A DNA stretch of 64,000 nt from Dactylorhiza incarnata. Taxonomy: Eukaryota > Streptophyta > Magnoliopsida > Asparagales > Orchidaceae. This document shows, piece by piece, positions 10,743 through 20,796 of the stretch. Below the pieces are notes generated by a model, which was given only the letters and a program-made list of their open reading frames with translations, was not told the origin of the DNA and did not search any database. Where the stretch lies: the NCBI GenBank assembly GCA_033032865.1, contig JAWHQI010000257.1, positions 3,333,001 to 3,397,000 on the forward strand. Reading direction: 5' to 3'. The position numbers and the translations under genes were made by a program. Numbering within the stretch: position 1 is the stretch's first letter; each line of letters opens with the position of its first letter.

Positions 10743-11384
10743 TGTACAACCCTCATTCTCCGAGGGTGGACCCCCCCAAGGCCACGTAGGCAGAAGTCAA
10801 AGTCAAAGAGGTCAACACAAAGACCGGCAGTTCAAGGCAGAAGTAGAGAAGACCTCGGCGAGTAAACCGCCAATACTCGCCAGGCTGGCGAGCATGGAAC
10901 AGAAGACCTAGCGAGTATTGGCCCGGCGTGTGCGAGCAGTCCCCAATACTCGCCAGATGGGCGACTATGGCATGGTACTCGCCGAGTAACCCATAGTCGT
11001 CGGGTCGAGGGGTGGGCTATAAACCCCCCCCCCCCCTACCCCTTGGTTGCCTATAAATAGGACCCCAGGGGTACTTGGATTGGCACCTGTGCTTGAGCTT
11101 CTGGAACCCCATTTCCGAATTCTTGAGCCCGTCACCCCTGCTTGCTAGCCAAGTCGGTGCCTTCCTCGTACCTTGCTCGGCCATTCTTTGGTCTTGGAGG
11201 GGAAGTCTCTTCGGAGCTTCTGGGTACGTGGTGGGACCTCCCTGCCGCAGCACCTGGGGTCCTGTTTGTTGCTCTTCTAGCTTCTTCGTCGTTGCCAGCC
11301 AAGCCATCTCGTCGGGCTGCTGGGCGAGTAGCCTCCGGCTGCATCGGTCCGAATCTTGAGGTCAGGATTTTCCTGGCGTCAACA
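10743..11384 (+). repeat. Gypsy 5' LTR
   Basis: It runs from TGTACAACCC to GTCAACA and is nearly identical to 22571-23215. It contains several TACTCGCC/GGCGAGTA words, a 13-C run near 11024-11036 and the TATA decamer at 11051. Confidence 0.95.
11051..11060 (+). promoter_or_regulatory. TATA box of the gypsy LTR (CTATAAATAG)
   Basis: The decamer CTATAAATAG lies 392 bp upstream of the gag start. The same decamer is in the 3' LTR (22882-22891), upstream of both antisense genes, and in the LTRs of the reverse element at 29013-38487. Confidence 0.75.
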
Positions 11385-11385
11385 C

Positions 11386-11405
11386 TTTGGTGCGGTGAGC
11401 GTGGA
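11386..11405 (+). promoter_or_regulatory. Primer-binding site
   Basis: TTTGGTGCGGTGAGCGTGGA starts one base after the 5' LTR, where the tRNA primer anneals. The same 20 bases occur on the reverse strand next to the LTR at 37210. The primer tRNA was not identified. Confidence 0.7.
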
Positions 11406-11442
11406 CCGTAGTCGTTGGAAGAAAGTTCGGCAAGAGGGCGAG

Positions 11443-14400
11443 ATGGTCGTAGGTGGCGACCATGAGGAGGAGGTCGGCAACTCGACGGGAGCTGGCAGGT
11501 TCGTGACGCTGGAGGTTTTCGAAGCCTTCGCGCAGCGCATGGAGGGAGCCATGCGAGCAGCGCTTCAGCCGCGCGCCGAGGTCACTGCGACCTCGCCGCA
11601 TCGCCCAGTTCCGTCCGAGGGAGGGAGTCCCCCTCGGCGAGCAGGAAAGGAGCACATGGAAGATGAAACCGAGCGACCAAGGAGGTCGCAATTCTACCAG
11701 CCAACCTCGCAAGGTATTCGCTTCCGCGAGCCGTGCGAGCAGGGGAGGTACCCGGATACTCGCCCATATGGCGAGTATGGAGGTGATACTCGCCAGGTTG
11801 AGGATCGTCGCCGGGCAGGAGGGAGGAGCCCCTTCTGCGAGGAGATTCTCGCCGCGCCAGTGCCAGAGGGGTTCAGGGACCCTGCCTTGAACTACTATTC
11901 AGGGAAGGAGGACCCCGTCAGGCACATCCAATGGTTCGAGGATATAGTCTCTATCCGAACCATGTCGGACGCCTTCAAGTGCAGGTTGTTTGCCATTACC
12001 TTCCGCGCAAAGGCCTGGGACTGGTTCCATCAGTTGCCCGCAGGCTCAATCTACTGCTTCGAAGACCTGTGTCGTGGGCTGACGACCCGGTTCGACACGG
12101 CACGGAAGCTAAAGAAGGAGGCCACGGCCCTGTTCTACCTCGTGCAAGGGCCGGATGAGGCCTTGGGCCCTTACATCGAGCGCTTCCAGGAGGAGGTTCT
12201 GCAAATCCAGGAGGTAGATAGCAACATCCTGTTGCTGGCCCTGACATTCGGCATCAGTCAAGGCCTCTTCAAGTTGGAACTCAGTGAGAATCCTCCCTAC
12301 TCCTACGACAACCTCATTCAGAGGGCCAATAAATTTGTCCGGGGAGAAGCCTCCAATCCTGACTTCTTGGCAAGGTTGGCACGGGTGACCAGAGGCGACC
12401 GTGGAGAGAGGGATGGGATCCCTGAGAAAAGGAAGAGAGAGGAGCCCCGAAGGGAGGGAAGGAAGTGGCCGGAGCAACAAGAGGAGAAAAAGGAGGAGCT
12501 CAGGAGGAAGGAAACCGGGAGGATCGTGGAGAGAAGGCCCGTCGAGTCCCCTGTGCGTCAGGAGGAGGGAAGACGCTACCAGGTCCCCGTCAACCGGCCA
12601 CCTTGGAGGCCGGCTGGACGGCACCAGCGTCAAGACCAAAGGGGGAGATCCCCAGAAAGAAGGCCCTTTCGCCAACCAGAGAGGCGTCAGGAGAGGAGGA
12701 GAGATGAAGCAATGACGGTAGCCGGGCGAGGCCGCCGTCAAGGAAGGAAGAAGCCGAAGCCTAGAAGGCGTCAAGCAGAAGAGGTTCCTCTCTACTGCGA
12801 CTTCCACCAGGTGGGGGGACATGCCATGGCTGCCTGCCCAGACTTTTGGGAAGCCCGGAGGAGGTTGGCAGCAGGAGAGGCTGGAGGAGAGCAGAGGAGG
12901 ATAGAGGCCCCTGCCGAGCCACAGGCAGGGCAGGCCGCAGTCGTTCGCAGGAGGAACGAGGATCGGGTCGACCAGGGAGGCCGGGGAGACCTGGGCCAGG
13001 GAGGCCGAGTTGGAGTAATCCATGGGGGAGCAGGGCTGGAGGCTTCCCGCAAGGGGAGCCTTCATCAGATCTACCGCAGGAGTGTCGCCTCGACCTCGCA
13101 AGCACCACCCCCGATGGAGGAGATTACTTTTTCCGAGGAGGACATGCTAGGGAACGAGAATCCCTTCCATGATGCCCTCGTGATTCAGGCCGCGATGGAG
13201 GACTTCACCGTTGATCAAATTCTGATCGACAACGGTAGCTCTGTAAACGTCATCTTTAAGGGGACGTTTGACGGACTGGGAGTCGAAGCTGCCAGAGTTC
13301 GAGCATCTGATGGTCCCCTCTTCGGCTTCTCCGGAGAGAAGAAGGAAGTGGAAGGAGGAGCAGATCTCCTGGTAACACTCGGTGGCACCTCCATCAACTG
13401 TCGATTCATCATCGTCGACGCCCCGAGCTGCTACAGAGCCATCTTTGGGAGGCCGATTCTCAACACCTTCAAGGCCGTCCCATCCTCCTACCATCAGTGC
13501 TTGAAGTACTGTAAAGGAGACGTCCAGGTGAGGATCAGGAGCGATCCAAGAGCCGCCAGGGAATGCTATCTTACCGCCGTCAGTACCATCAGCTGGATGG
13601 CTGACGCGGAGGAGTTCGGGAGAGTGTTGGAGAGCCCGGCCAGGCTGGAGGTGGCAGAGGAAGTGGAAGAAATCGAGGTACTCTCCGCAGCAGGAGTGCC
13701 TGGGTTGCTGAAGATTGGCGGGTCGCTGAAGACCGAGGAGAAGATCGAGATGGCGGCGTGTCTGCAAAAGAACGTCGACATCTTCGCTTGGAGTGCCGCC
13801 GAGATGCCAGGAGTCGACCCTGAGGTTGCGTGTCATCGCCTCAACCTGGATCCCTCTGTCCAGCCCGTCCGCCAAAAGAAGAGAAGAACCGCCACCATCC
13901 TCGCCAAGCCAATTAGGGAGGAGGTTAAAAAACTGCTAGATGCAGGTTTTGTGTCGGAGATCCAGTACCCAGGCTGGGTCTCTAATGTTGTAATGGTGAC
14001 AAAGGCGGGGGGAGGCTGGAGAATGTGTGTGGATTTTTCCTTAATGAATAAAAGCTGCCCGAAGGATTGTTATCCCTTGCCTCGAATCGACGCGCTGGTT
14101 GATTCAGCCGTCGGTTTTTCTGTGATGAGTTTCCTTGATGCGTTTTCAGGATATCACCAGATCCGGATGCATCCCCCTGATTGCCGCGATGTCTCCTTCA
14201 TCACCGACGACGGCTGCTACAGCTACAAGATGATGCCCTTCGGTTTGAAGAATGCGGGAGCCACCTACCAGCGGATGATGGACCACATCTTCAAGGGGCA
14301 AAAGGGGAGGAACCTGGAAGTGTACGTGGACGACCTCTTGATCAAAAGCAAGAACGTCCAGGAACACATAGCCGATCTGGTGGAGACCTTTGAAACGTTG

Positions 14401-16869
14401 AGGAGGTTCAAGATGAGGCTCAATCCGACGAAGTGCGTCTTCGGAGCAGGAAAGGGAAAGTTCCTGGGACATCTCCTAACCCCGATGGGAGTAGAGCCTA
14501 ACCCCGACAAGGTTAAGGCGATCCTAGAAATGCCGTCCCCGAAGACGATGAAGGAAGTCCAAAGGTTGACAGGAAGGCTGGCGGGACTTAGCCGCTTCCT
14601 CTCAAAAGCCGGAGAGAAGTGCTCTCCGTTCTTCAAGACGCTCCGCAAAACAGAAAGCTTCGAATGGACCGAGGGATGCGAGATAGCATTCGGAAGGTTG
14701 AAGGAGCAATTGACTCAGACACCTCTCCTTCAGAGCCCGAAGGAAGGCGAAGACCTGCTCATCTACCTGGGAGTGGGAGCAGAGGCAGTTAGCTCCATTT
14801 TGGTCCGAGAAGAGGGGAGGAAGCAACTACCCATCTACTATGTCAGCCGGGTGCTGAAGAAGGCGGAACTAAAGTATCCAATCCTGGAGAAGCTTGCCTT
14901 CGCCTTGGTGGTGTCGGCGCGGAAGCTCCGGCCTTATTTTCAGGCTCACTCCATCCGAGTGGTAACTGATCATCCTCTCCGCAATGTCCTGGAGGGAGTG
15001 GAGCATTCGGGGAGGTTGGCGAAATGGTCGGTAGAACTCAGCGAGTTCGACATTTCCTTCTCCCCCCGAGTGGCGATCAAGGCTCAGGCAGTAGCAGACT
15101 TCCTGGCTGACTTCTCGGTGGAAGCGGAACCCGGAGAAGAGGTGCTCAACCCAATCCCTTGGAAGATGTTTGTTGATGGAGCTTCGGGCAAAAGTTCTGT
15201 GGGGCTGGGCATCGTGCTCATCAGCCCACAGGGAACAAGGATCGAGCAAGCCGTCGAGATCCTCTTCCTCGTCACAAACAACCAGGCAGAGTACGAGGCC
15301 ATAGTGGCAGGCTTGCGCCTTGCCAAGGAGCTGGGGATCCGTGATGTCCGGGCTTTCACGGACTCAATGGTGGTCGCGTCGCAAATCCGAGGAGAGTTCG
15401 AGGTGCGTGACACCACCCTGCAGAGGTGCTTGGTAAAAGTGAAAGGACTGATTGGAGGCTTCCAGTCCTTCTTCGTCGAGCATGTGCCAAGAGAGGAGAA
15501 CTCGGCAGCAGATCGCCTCGCCAAGTATGGGCCGAGGGCCGGAGGAACTATCACCGAATTATTCCACCCGTCCATTGAGGAGGGAGAGATGATGGAGATC
15601 GAGCAACGCCCCTCGTGGATGGATTCCTTTGTGGCATTCCTGGCCAGCGGTCAGCTCCCAGCAGACAAAAGGGATCAAAGAAGGTTTCGGTACAAGGCGG
15701 CATACTACCTCCTGCAAGATGGAGAGCTGTACCGTAAAACCATCTCGGGTCCCCTGGCCAGATGCGTTTCTGAAGACGAAGTACCCCGAGTATTGGAAGA
15801 GATCCACTCGGGAGAGTGTGGAAGTCATTCTGGGACTCGCACTTTGGAGCAGAGGGTCTTGAGGCATGGTTACTTCTGGCCTACTATCCGAAAGGATGCT
15901 GAGGTTTTCTCAAAAAAGTGCCAAAAGTGCCAGCTCTTCGCCCCCCTTCAGTTGCAGCCAGCCCAGCAGCTCCGATCGATCATCTCCCCATGGCCGTTCG
16001 CCATCTGGGGGATGGACCTGATCGGCCCTTTCCCTCAAGCAAGCGGTCAGAGAAAGTTCGTTCTCGTCATGATCGACTACTTCTCCAAATGGATCGAAGC
16101 CAAAGCTTTGGCCAAGACCACCTCTCAAGTCGTGAAGAACTTCATCTGGGGAGAGATCGTCTGCAGATTCGGGATCCCTCTCGCCATCATCACCGACAAC
16201 GGTCCCCAGTTTGCCAGCTTGGAGCTAGAGGATTTTTGCAGGCAGCTAGGAACTGATCTTCGATTCGCCTCTGTACATCACCCAAGGAGCAATGGCCAGG
16301 TAGAGGCCGCCAACAAGCTGATCATCAACCTACTAAAGAAGAAGGTGGAAAACCTAAGAGGTAACTGGGCAGACCAGCTCCCCTCGGTCCTGTGGGCTTT
16401 GAGGACCACTCCTAGCTCAGCCACAGGGGAAACGCCGTTCAAACTCTCTCACGGGTCGGAAGCTCTCATCCCAGTAGAGTTCGAAGTCAGAAGCCCAAGG
16501 GTGGTAGCCGCGGAAGACGGAACCGAAGAATGGCGACTAGAGAACGAAGAGGTTCAGAAGCTATCTCTCGACTACATCGAGGAACTCCGAGATTTAGCTT
16601 CAGTCAGGCAAGAGGAGATCAAGCGCCGAATGGCGAAACATTTTGACAAAAATGTCCGCCTCAAGCACTTCCAAGCAGGTGACCTAGTCCTGAAGAAGGT
16701 GGACGCAGCAGGAAGGTCCGCCGCCGTCGGGAAGCTCAATCCGAATTGGGAAGGACCTTTCATCATCCGGGAGGCGCTCCTGACAGGAGGGTACCATTTG
16801 CAAAACCAGGAAGGCGAACTGCTTGGGAGCACCTGGAACGGCGATGACCTAAAAAGGTTTTATCCCTAA
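11443..16869 (+). CDS. Gypsy gag-pol polyprotein (Tat lineage), intact
   Basis: An uninterrupted 1808-codon frame from the first ATG after the primer-binding site. The gag capsid region lies at about residues 140-310 and is followed by a basic region. A C-x2-H-x4-GH-x4-C knuckle (CDFHQVGGHAMAAC) is at about residue 450. The protease has IDNGSSVNVI at about 595. The RT has FLDAFSGYHQI and the catalytic YVDD at about 961, then its own RNase H. A second RNase H begins FVDGASGKSS at about 1243 with TNNQAEYEA and FTDS; this extra archaeal-like RNase H is known from the Tat lineage. The integrase has the zinc-binding H...C-x2-C from about 1450 and the catalytic D, D, E in GMDLIG, TDNGPQF and NGQVEAAN (about 1524, 1584 and 1620). 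Every catalytic residue that can be seen is present. Confidence 0.95.
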   Translation: MVVGGDHEEEVGNSTGAGRFVTLEVFEAFAQRMEGAMRAALQPRAEVTATSPHRPVPSEGGSPPRRAGKEHMEDETERPRRSQFYQPTSQGIRFREPCEQGRYPDTRPYGEYGGDTRQVEDRRRAGGRSPFCEEILAAPVPEGFRDPALNYYSGKEDPVRHIQWFEDIVSIRTMSDAFKCRLFAITFRAKAWDWFHQLPAGSIYCFEDLCRGLTTRFDTARKLKKEATALFYLVQGPDEALGPYIERFQEEVLQIQEVDSNILLLALTFGISQGLFKLELSENPPYSYDNLIQRANKFVRGEASNPDFLARLARVTRGDRGERDGIPEKRKREEPRREGRKWPEQQEEKKEELRRKETGRIVERRPVESPVRQEEGRRYQVPVNRPPWRPAGRHQRQDQRGRSPERRPFRQPERRQERRRDEAMTVAGRGRRQGRKKPKPRRRQAEEVPLYCDFHQVGGHAMAACPDFWEARRRLAAGEAGGEQRRIEAPAEPQAGQAAVVRRRNEDRVDQGGRGDLGQGGRVGVIHGGAGLEASRKGSLHQIYRRSVASTSQAPPPMEEITFSEEDMLGNENPFHDALVIQAAMEDFTVDQILIDNGSSVNVIFKGTFDGLGVEAARVRASDGPLFGFSGEKKEVEGGADLLVTLGGTSINCRFIIVDAPSCYRAIFGRPILNTFKAVPSSYHQCLKYCKGDVQVRIRSDPRAARECYLTAVSTISWMADAEEFGRVLESPARLEVAEEVEEIEVLSAAGVPGLLKIGGSLKTEEKIEMAACLQKNVDIFAWSAAEMPGVDPEVACHRLNLDPSVQPVRQKKRRTATILAKPIREEVKKLLDAGFVSEIQYPGWVSNVVMVTKAGGGWRMCVDFSLMNKSCPKDCYPLPRIDALVDSAVGFSVMSFLDAFSGYHQIRMHPPDCRDVSFITDDGCYSYKMMPFGLKNAGATYQRMMDHIFKGQKGRNLEVYVDDLLIKSKNVQEHIADLVETFETLRRFKMRLNPTKCVFGAGKGKFLGHLLTPMGVEPNPDKVKAILEMPSPKTMKEVQRLTGRLAGLSRFLSKAGEKCSPFFKTLRKTESFEWTEGCEIAFGRLKEQLTQTPLLQSPKEGEDLLIYLGVGAEAVSSILVREEGRKQLPIYYVSRVLKKAELKYPILEKLAFALVVSARKLRPYFQAHSIRVVTDHPLRNVLEGVEHSGRLAKWSVELSEFDISFSPRVAIKAQAVADFLADFSVEAEPGEEVLNPIPWKMFVDGASGKSSVGLGIVLISPQGTRIEQAVEILFLVTNNQAEYEAIVAGLRLAKELGIRDVRAFTDSMVVASQIRGEFEVRDTTLQRCLVKVKGLIGGFQSFFVEHVPREENSAADRLAKYGPRAGGTITELFHPSIEEGEMMEIEQRPSWMDSFVAFLASGQLPADKRDQRRFRYKAAYYLLQDGELYRKTISGPLARCVSEDEVPRVLEEIHSGECGSHSGTRTLEQRVLRHGYFWPTIRKDAEVFSKKCQKCQLFAPLQLQPAQQLRSIISPWPFAIWGMDLIGPFPQASGQRKFVLVMIDYFSKWIEAKALAKTTSQVVKNFIWGEIVCRFGIPLAIITDNGPQFASLELEDFCRQLGTDLRFASVHHPRSNGQVEAANKLIINLLKKKVENLRGNWADQLPSVLWALRTTPSSATGETPFKLSHGSEALIPVEFEVRSPRVVAAEDGTEEWRLENEEVQKLSLDYIEELRDLASVRQEEIKRRMAKHFDKNVRLKHFQAGDLVLKKVDAAGRSAAVGKLNPNWEGPFIIREALLTGGYHLQNQEGELLGSTWNGDDLKRFYP

Positions 16870-18332
16870 GGGGAGATGTATATATCCCATCCTTGTAAAT
16901 TCATTCCTTTTGAATAAAATTTACGTCGCCCTGAAACATGGGACGAGGAAGCTTCCTTCGCATCAACAAAACCTCAAAATAAGGAAGTCAGGTGAAGTCA
17001 ATCTCCACGCTAGGTTGGGAGACAGGCCTCCGACTTAACCCTCGTAAAAACTCAGAACGGATGATGGGACAGTGCCTCGGGTGTGCGTTCCCTTAAGACC
17101 AAGCCTCTGCAATGACGGCCGAGATCAGCTCCCCCCCTTGCATGTTGGCCGCGGTTCCCACCGACTGCATTTCTCGTCCGACTGTAGAGATTACCGGGAA
17201 GAAGTCTGGACGCCGACCTTCCGATTCGGCGAAGAGATGATCGATTTCACTAACTCAGGGGACCCTTGAAAAAAGGCGTCATGTACCCTCGAAAGCTGAA
17301 AAGCTCGCAGCAAAGCATTTCATTTTCTAAGTTACTGTGTTAGATCATATGAGTTATTGTGCCTAAAGTGTGCTTAACTCCCTGCTAAACTCCCTGAGCA
17401 ACAGGAAGCAGGTCCGATCCCCATTCAGCATCCAAGTAGGATGGAGGCCTCGGGATGGTGTGTCCCCTTGGATCTCCCCGACTGCCACTCCCTGCTTGAC
17501 GTCGTCCTACATCAACAATCACCATCGCGAGTTGGAACACGATATTCCGGCTTAACCCTCGTAAAAACTCAGAACGGATGATGGGACAGTGCCTCGGGTG
17601 TGCGATCCCTTAAAACCAAGCCTCTGCAATGACGGCCGAGATCAGCTCCTCCCTTGCATGTTGGTCGCGGTTCCCACCGACTGCATTTCTCATCCGACTG
17701 AAGAGATTGCCAGGGGAGAGCCTGGAAGCCGACGTTCCAACGATGAAAAGGACAGGACCGATTTGAACAACTAAAAGAAAGGAGATCTTCCGGCATCCAA
17801 GTAGGATGAAGGCCTCGGGAAGATGTGTCCCTCCAGGCCTCCCCAACTGCCGTTCCCTATCTCTTTTCCCTAAAAAATTCATTATTGTTGAACGAGTCTG
17901 ATAAACTATTCACCAGGTACCAGGCAAGACCTTGAGAGCACGTGTCCCTCTAAACCCTCTGAGTAGCCTCCACAGTTCAACTCCCTCAAGGGAAACATTG
18001 CAGAAGGCGAGTATACATGTGCGAGTACCTAGGCGAGTATGCATGTGCGAGTACCTAGGCGAGTATACATGTGCGAGCATGGAGGTGCGAGTATATAAGT
18101 ACGAGTATAGAGGTACACGCAACCTCGCCATAATCCTAAGAGCCTAGCGAGCACTCAATCTCGCCTCGAGCCTAGGAGCCTAAGCAGCATTCAGAAAAAG
18201 AAGCAAGGACCAAGGAGACAGGCGAGCTAAACATTTGTCCTTTTCATATGTAAATATTTGATGAATATTACAAAAGAATCTTCAAAATGTTTACAAAAGG
18301 TCGTCGGGCGAGCAAAAAGGGAGCCCAGGCGA
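16870..18332 (+). other. Gypsy region between gag-pol and the antisense genes
   Basis: A sense-strand AATAAA at 16913-16918 lies about 45 bp after the gag-pol stop. A block of about 185 bp occurs twice (17034-17220 and 17550-17735), beginning at CTTAACCCTCGTAAAAACTC. At 18007-18116 short words of GCGAGTATACATGTGCGAGT type are repeated. No sense gene is recognisable. The left part of this stretch could hold the end of the antisense transcripts. Confidence 0.7.
17034..17735. repeat. Direct duplication inside the gypsy 3' region
   Basis: Two copies, 17034-17220 and 17550-17735, separated by about 330 bp. They share ACGGATGATGGGACAGTGCC and GCAATGACGGCCGAGATCAG and differ at a number of positions, so the duplication predates this insertion. 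Confidence 0.85.
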
Positions 18333-20274
18333 CTAGGCGACGTCCTCGCCCAAAATATCTACATCTAGCTCGTCGCCCCCATCATCGTCGCCATCATCAG
18401 CATCATCGTCTTCATCCTCCTCAGAGTCGTCATACTCGGCATCACTGGACGGCGGCGAGGATGCTCGCAAAGGGGAGGTGGACTCCTCGGCGAGCAGCGC
18501 CGGGATGATGTCCTCCACCCTCAACTCCATTGCAGCCGGCTTCAGGAGATCATCCGCCTTCAGTTGACTCAGGATGACGGTCCCCGTAGCTCGTGCGATC
18601 TCTCGGCGAACTCGTGGCATGTCGTCGCCATGCATCCGAATCTGCTTACCGACCCTAGAGGGGCCCGCCACCGCTGGCCGTTTCTCGGCAGGCCGAGTTT
18701 CCAGCTCAGCGATTCGCACCTGGGCGGCCTCCAAGGTTTGCCGAGTATCCTCCAGCTCCTTCTCCAGCTGGGACATCTTTGTCGCCATCTCCACCTCGGC
18801 GACCTTCAAAAGCAAGAAGACGCAAAGTCAGTAAGTTATTCGGCAAAGGGGCGACTATCCCGGAGGCGAGTATCAAAGAGAAGCGAGTACCTCATGCTCC
18901 TTCGCCTTGAGCCCCATGGCGATCATTTTCTTTGTACTGATCCGGATGGTCTCCTCGTACTCCAGCAACCTCCTCGCCGTCGAATGGGCCAGCTCGGCAG
19001 ATCGCAGCAGGGATCGCGAGGTTTGGTGCGCCAGATACTCGGAGGATTCCTCCCGCAGCCTCTCCGCGTCCTCGCGACCATAGACGGCGTGGAGCACGTC
19101 AAAAGCCTCGCCTTGATCCTCCCAGTCCTCTGACCAGGGCGGAAGGTTGGAGCTCAGGGACACCACATGGTCGCCCTCCGACCAGGCGACTAGGCGGCGT
19201 CCATAGGCGTCCTCGCCACGAACACCCAAGTTGAAGTTTGGGTGGGTATAGGGCTCGCCGGCCTCAGAAGGGTCCGCCTTCTTACCAAGGTCCCGGTGAG
19301 CGACCTCCTTCTTCTTCCTCGAGGGCTCGGAGGGCTCGCCCCTCTCCTTCCGCTTCTTCGACAGCCTGGAGCCTTCGCCGCCGACCAGGGTCTCATCACC
19401 TCCCGGCGACAAGTCGATGGGCGAGTAGGCCCCATCCCCGCGAGCAGAGGTCCCTGTGCCTCCCTGGGTGGAAGTAGTCGTCTTCACCACCGCGGGAAGA
19501 AGCTCGCGCGGCAGGACGTGGACTGCTGCAGGAAGAGAAGTGATAAATCCAGTTAGTCGCCAAGTGGAAGACGAAGAACGAGTATTGCGAATACTCGCAC
19601 AGTAGATTACCTTCGCCTACGAAAATCTCGGCGAGCTCATCTACTCGCCTCCTCCAGTGCACCACATCAAGACGGCGATTCTTGAAGGACTCGAGCAGCT
19701 TCACGCCACCCTCGCTTAGGAAGGAAGTCCCGAAGACGCTCTCTGGTGGCTGGAAGGATTTGTCGGGGATCGCTTGAAAGTCGCCAGAAATGACGACTAA
19801 TCGCTCTCCCCAGCGATGATTCTTGTTCGCGGTGCCGACCAGCGTGCAGACATGGCTGCAGAAGAAGATGACGCCCTCGCCTGTCGCCATGAAGTTGAAT
19901 ACTCGCCGAAAGACAGAAAGGTCGAAGGCGATCCCCTGGTCGCGCAAATAGCAGAGGAAGCCCACGATCATCGCCACCCCGTTAGGGTTGATCTGGGCGG
20001 GGACTATCCCAAAGTAGCGGAGTATCTGAGAGAACTCCGTCCACAGTGGTAGTCGCAGGCCCACCTCGAAGTGGCGAGTAGGGAGTACTCGCCCATCACC
20101 CAGAATGGAATTTAGTCGCTCTCCCTGGCGAGGAAGCCTAGCGATGTACCCTGGCGGGAGGTACTTCGCCCTGACGACCTCCAACTCCTTCTCAGTCGTG
20201 ATCGACTTCTTGAAGGTGGTCGCCGCAAAGTTCTGGGCGTGATTGGCACGCCGGATGGTCGCCTCATCGGCCAT
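18333..20274 (-). CDS. Antisense gene 1 of the gypsy element ('putative gypsy type transposon' domain)
   Basis: Three exons read as one frame: 20274-19611, 19525-18891 and 18803-18333. The introns have GT-AG borders (19610-19526 with GTAATC and CTGCAG; 18890-18804 with GTACTC and TTGAAG). The sum is 1770 nt, or 589 codons plus stop. The ATG is in AAAAGATGGCC and is the first after the TATA box at 20399. The N-terminal 230 residues match the pattern of the plant domain called putative gypsy type transposon (Pfam PF04195 as I recall it), with RHFEVGLRLPL and INPNGVAMIVGF. The middle is charged; exon 3 is a coiled coil ending in an acidic run of Asp/Glu. Antisense ORFs between integrase and the 3' LTR are known from Tat elements such as Grande. 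Function unknown; the domain name does not show that it is a transposase. Confidence 0.8.
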
Positions 20275-20398
20275 CTTTTGAAGGAAGGGAAGAAAGGCGA
20301 GTATCCAAGAAAGCACGAAGAGGAAAGGGAGACGGAAGATACTCGCACGAGAGCTCAGAAGGTCGCCAAAAGCGTATTTAAGACTCACCCACCCCCCC

Positions 20399-20408
20399 CT
20401 ATTTATAG
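20399..20408 (-). promoter_or_regulatory. TATA box for antisense gene 1
   Basis: On the reverse strand this reads CTATAAATAG, identical to the LTR decamer, 125 bp before the ATG at 20274. No other ATG lies between. A G-run follows it directly on that strand. Confidence 0.65.
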
Positions 20409-20796
20409 TGGTCGGGTAGCTTGGCGTATCGAGCACGACGGCGCGATTAGGAATAAGGGGGTGGCGAGTATTACGTTGTAATCGCCAACTCAGCAACGCG
20501 CGTCAGCAAGAAGTCGACCTCCCAAGCGAGAAGACCTGCAAGGAAAGGCGCGGAAAAAGCTCGCTATGCATAAAGCGAGGAACAGATAGCTACTCGCCAA
20601 AATAAAAGAAGATAGAGAAAAACTCAAGATAAAATCCATCACAGAAAGAAGAAGGCAGAACAAGTAGTAAACGACGAGTTTTCTAATACTCGCCGAAGTA
20701 ATATTACATCAAATCAGGCAATAGTTCAGCAGTACAGAGCTACTCGCCAAAAGGCGACATAGCGTAGAAAGAAGAAAAATGGAGAAGAAGCAGCGT

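Noticed and set aside
12109..13101. Reverse-strand frame of 330 codons over gypsy gag
   Set aside because: Shadow of the purine-rich gag sense frame. It has no splice or promoter signals, unlike the two antisense genes downstream.
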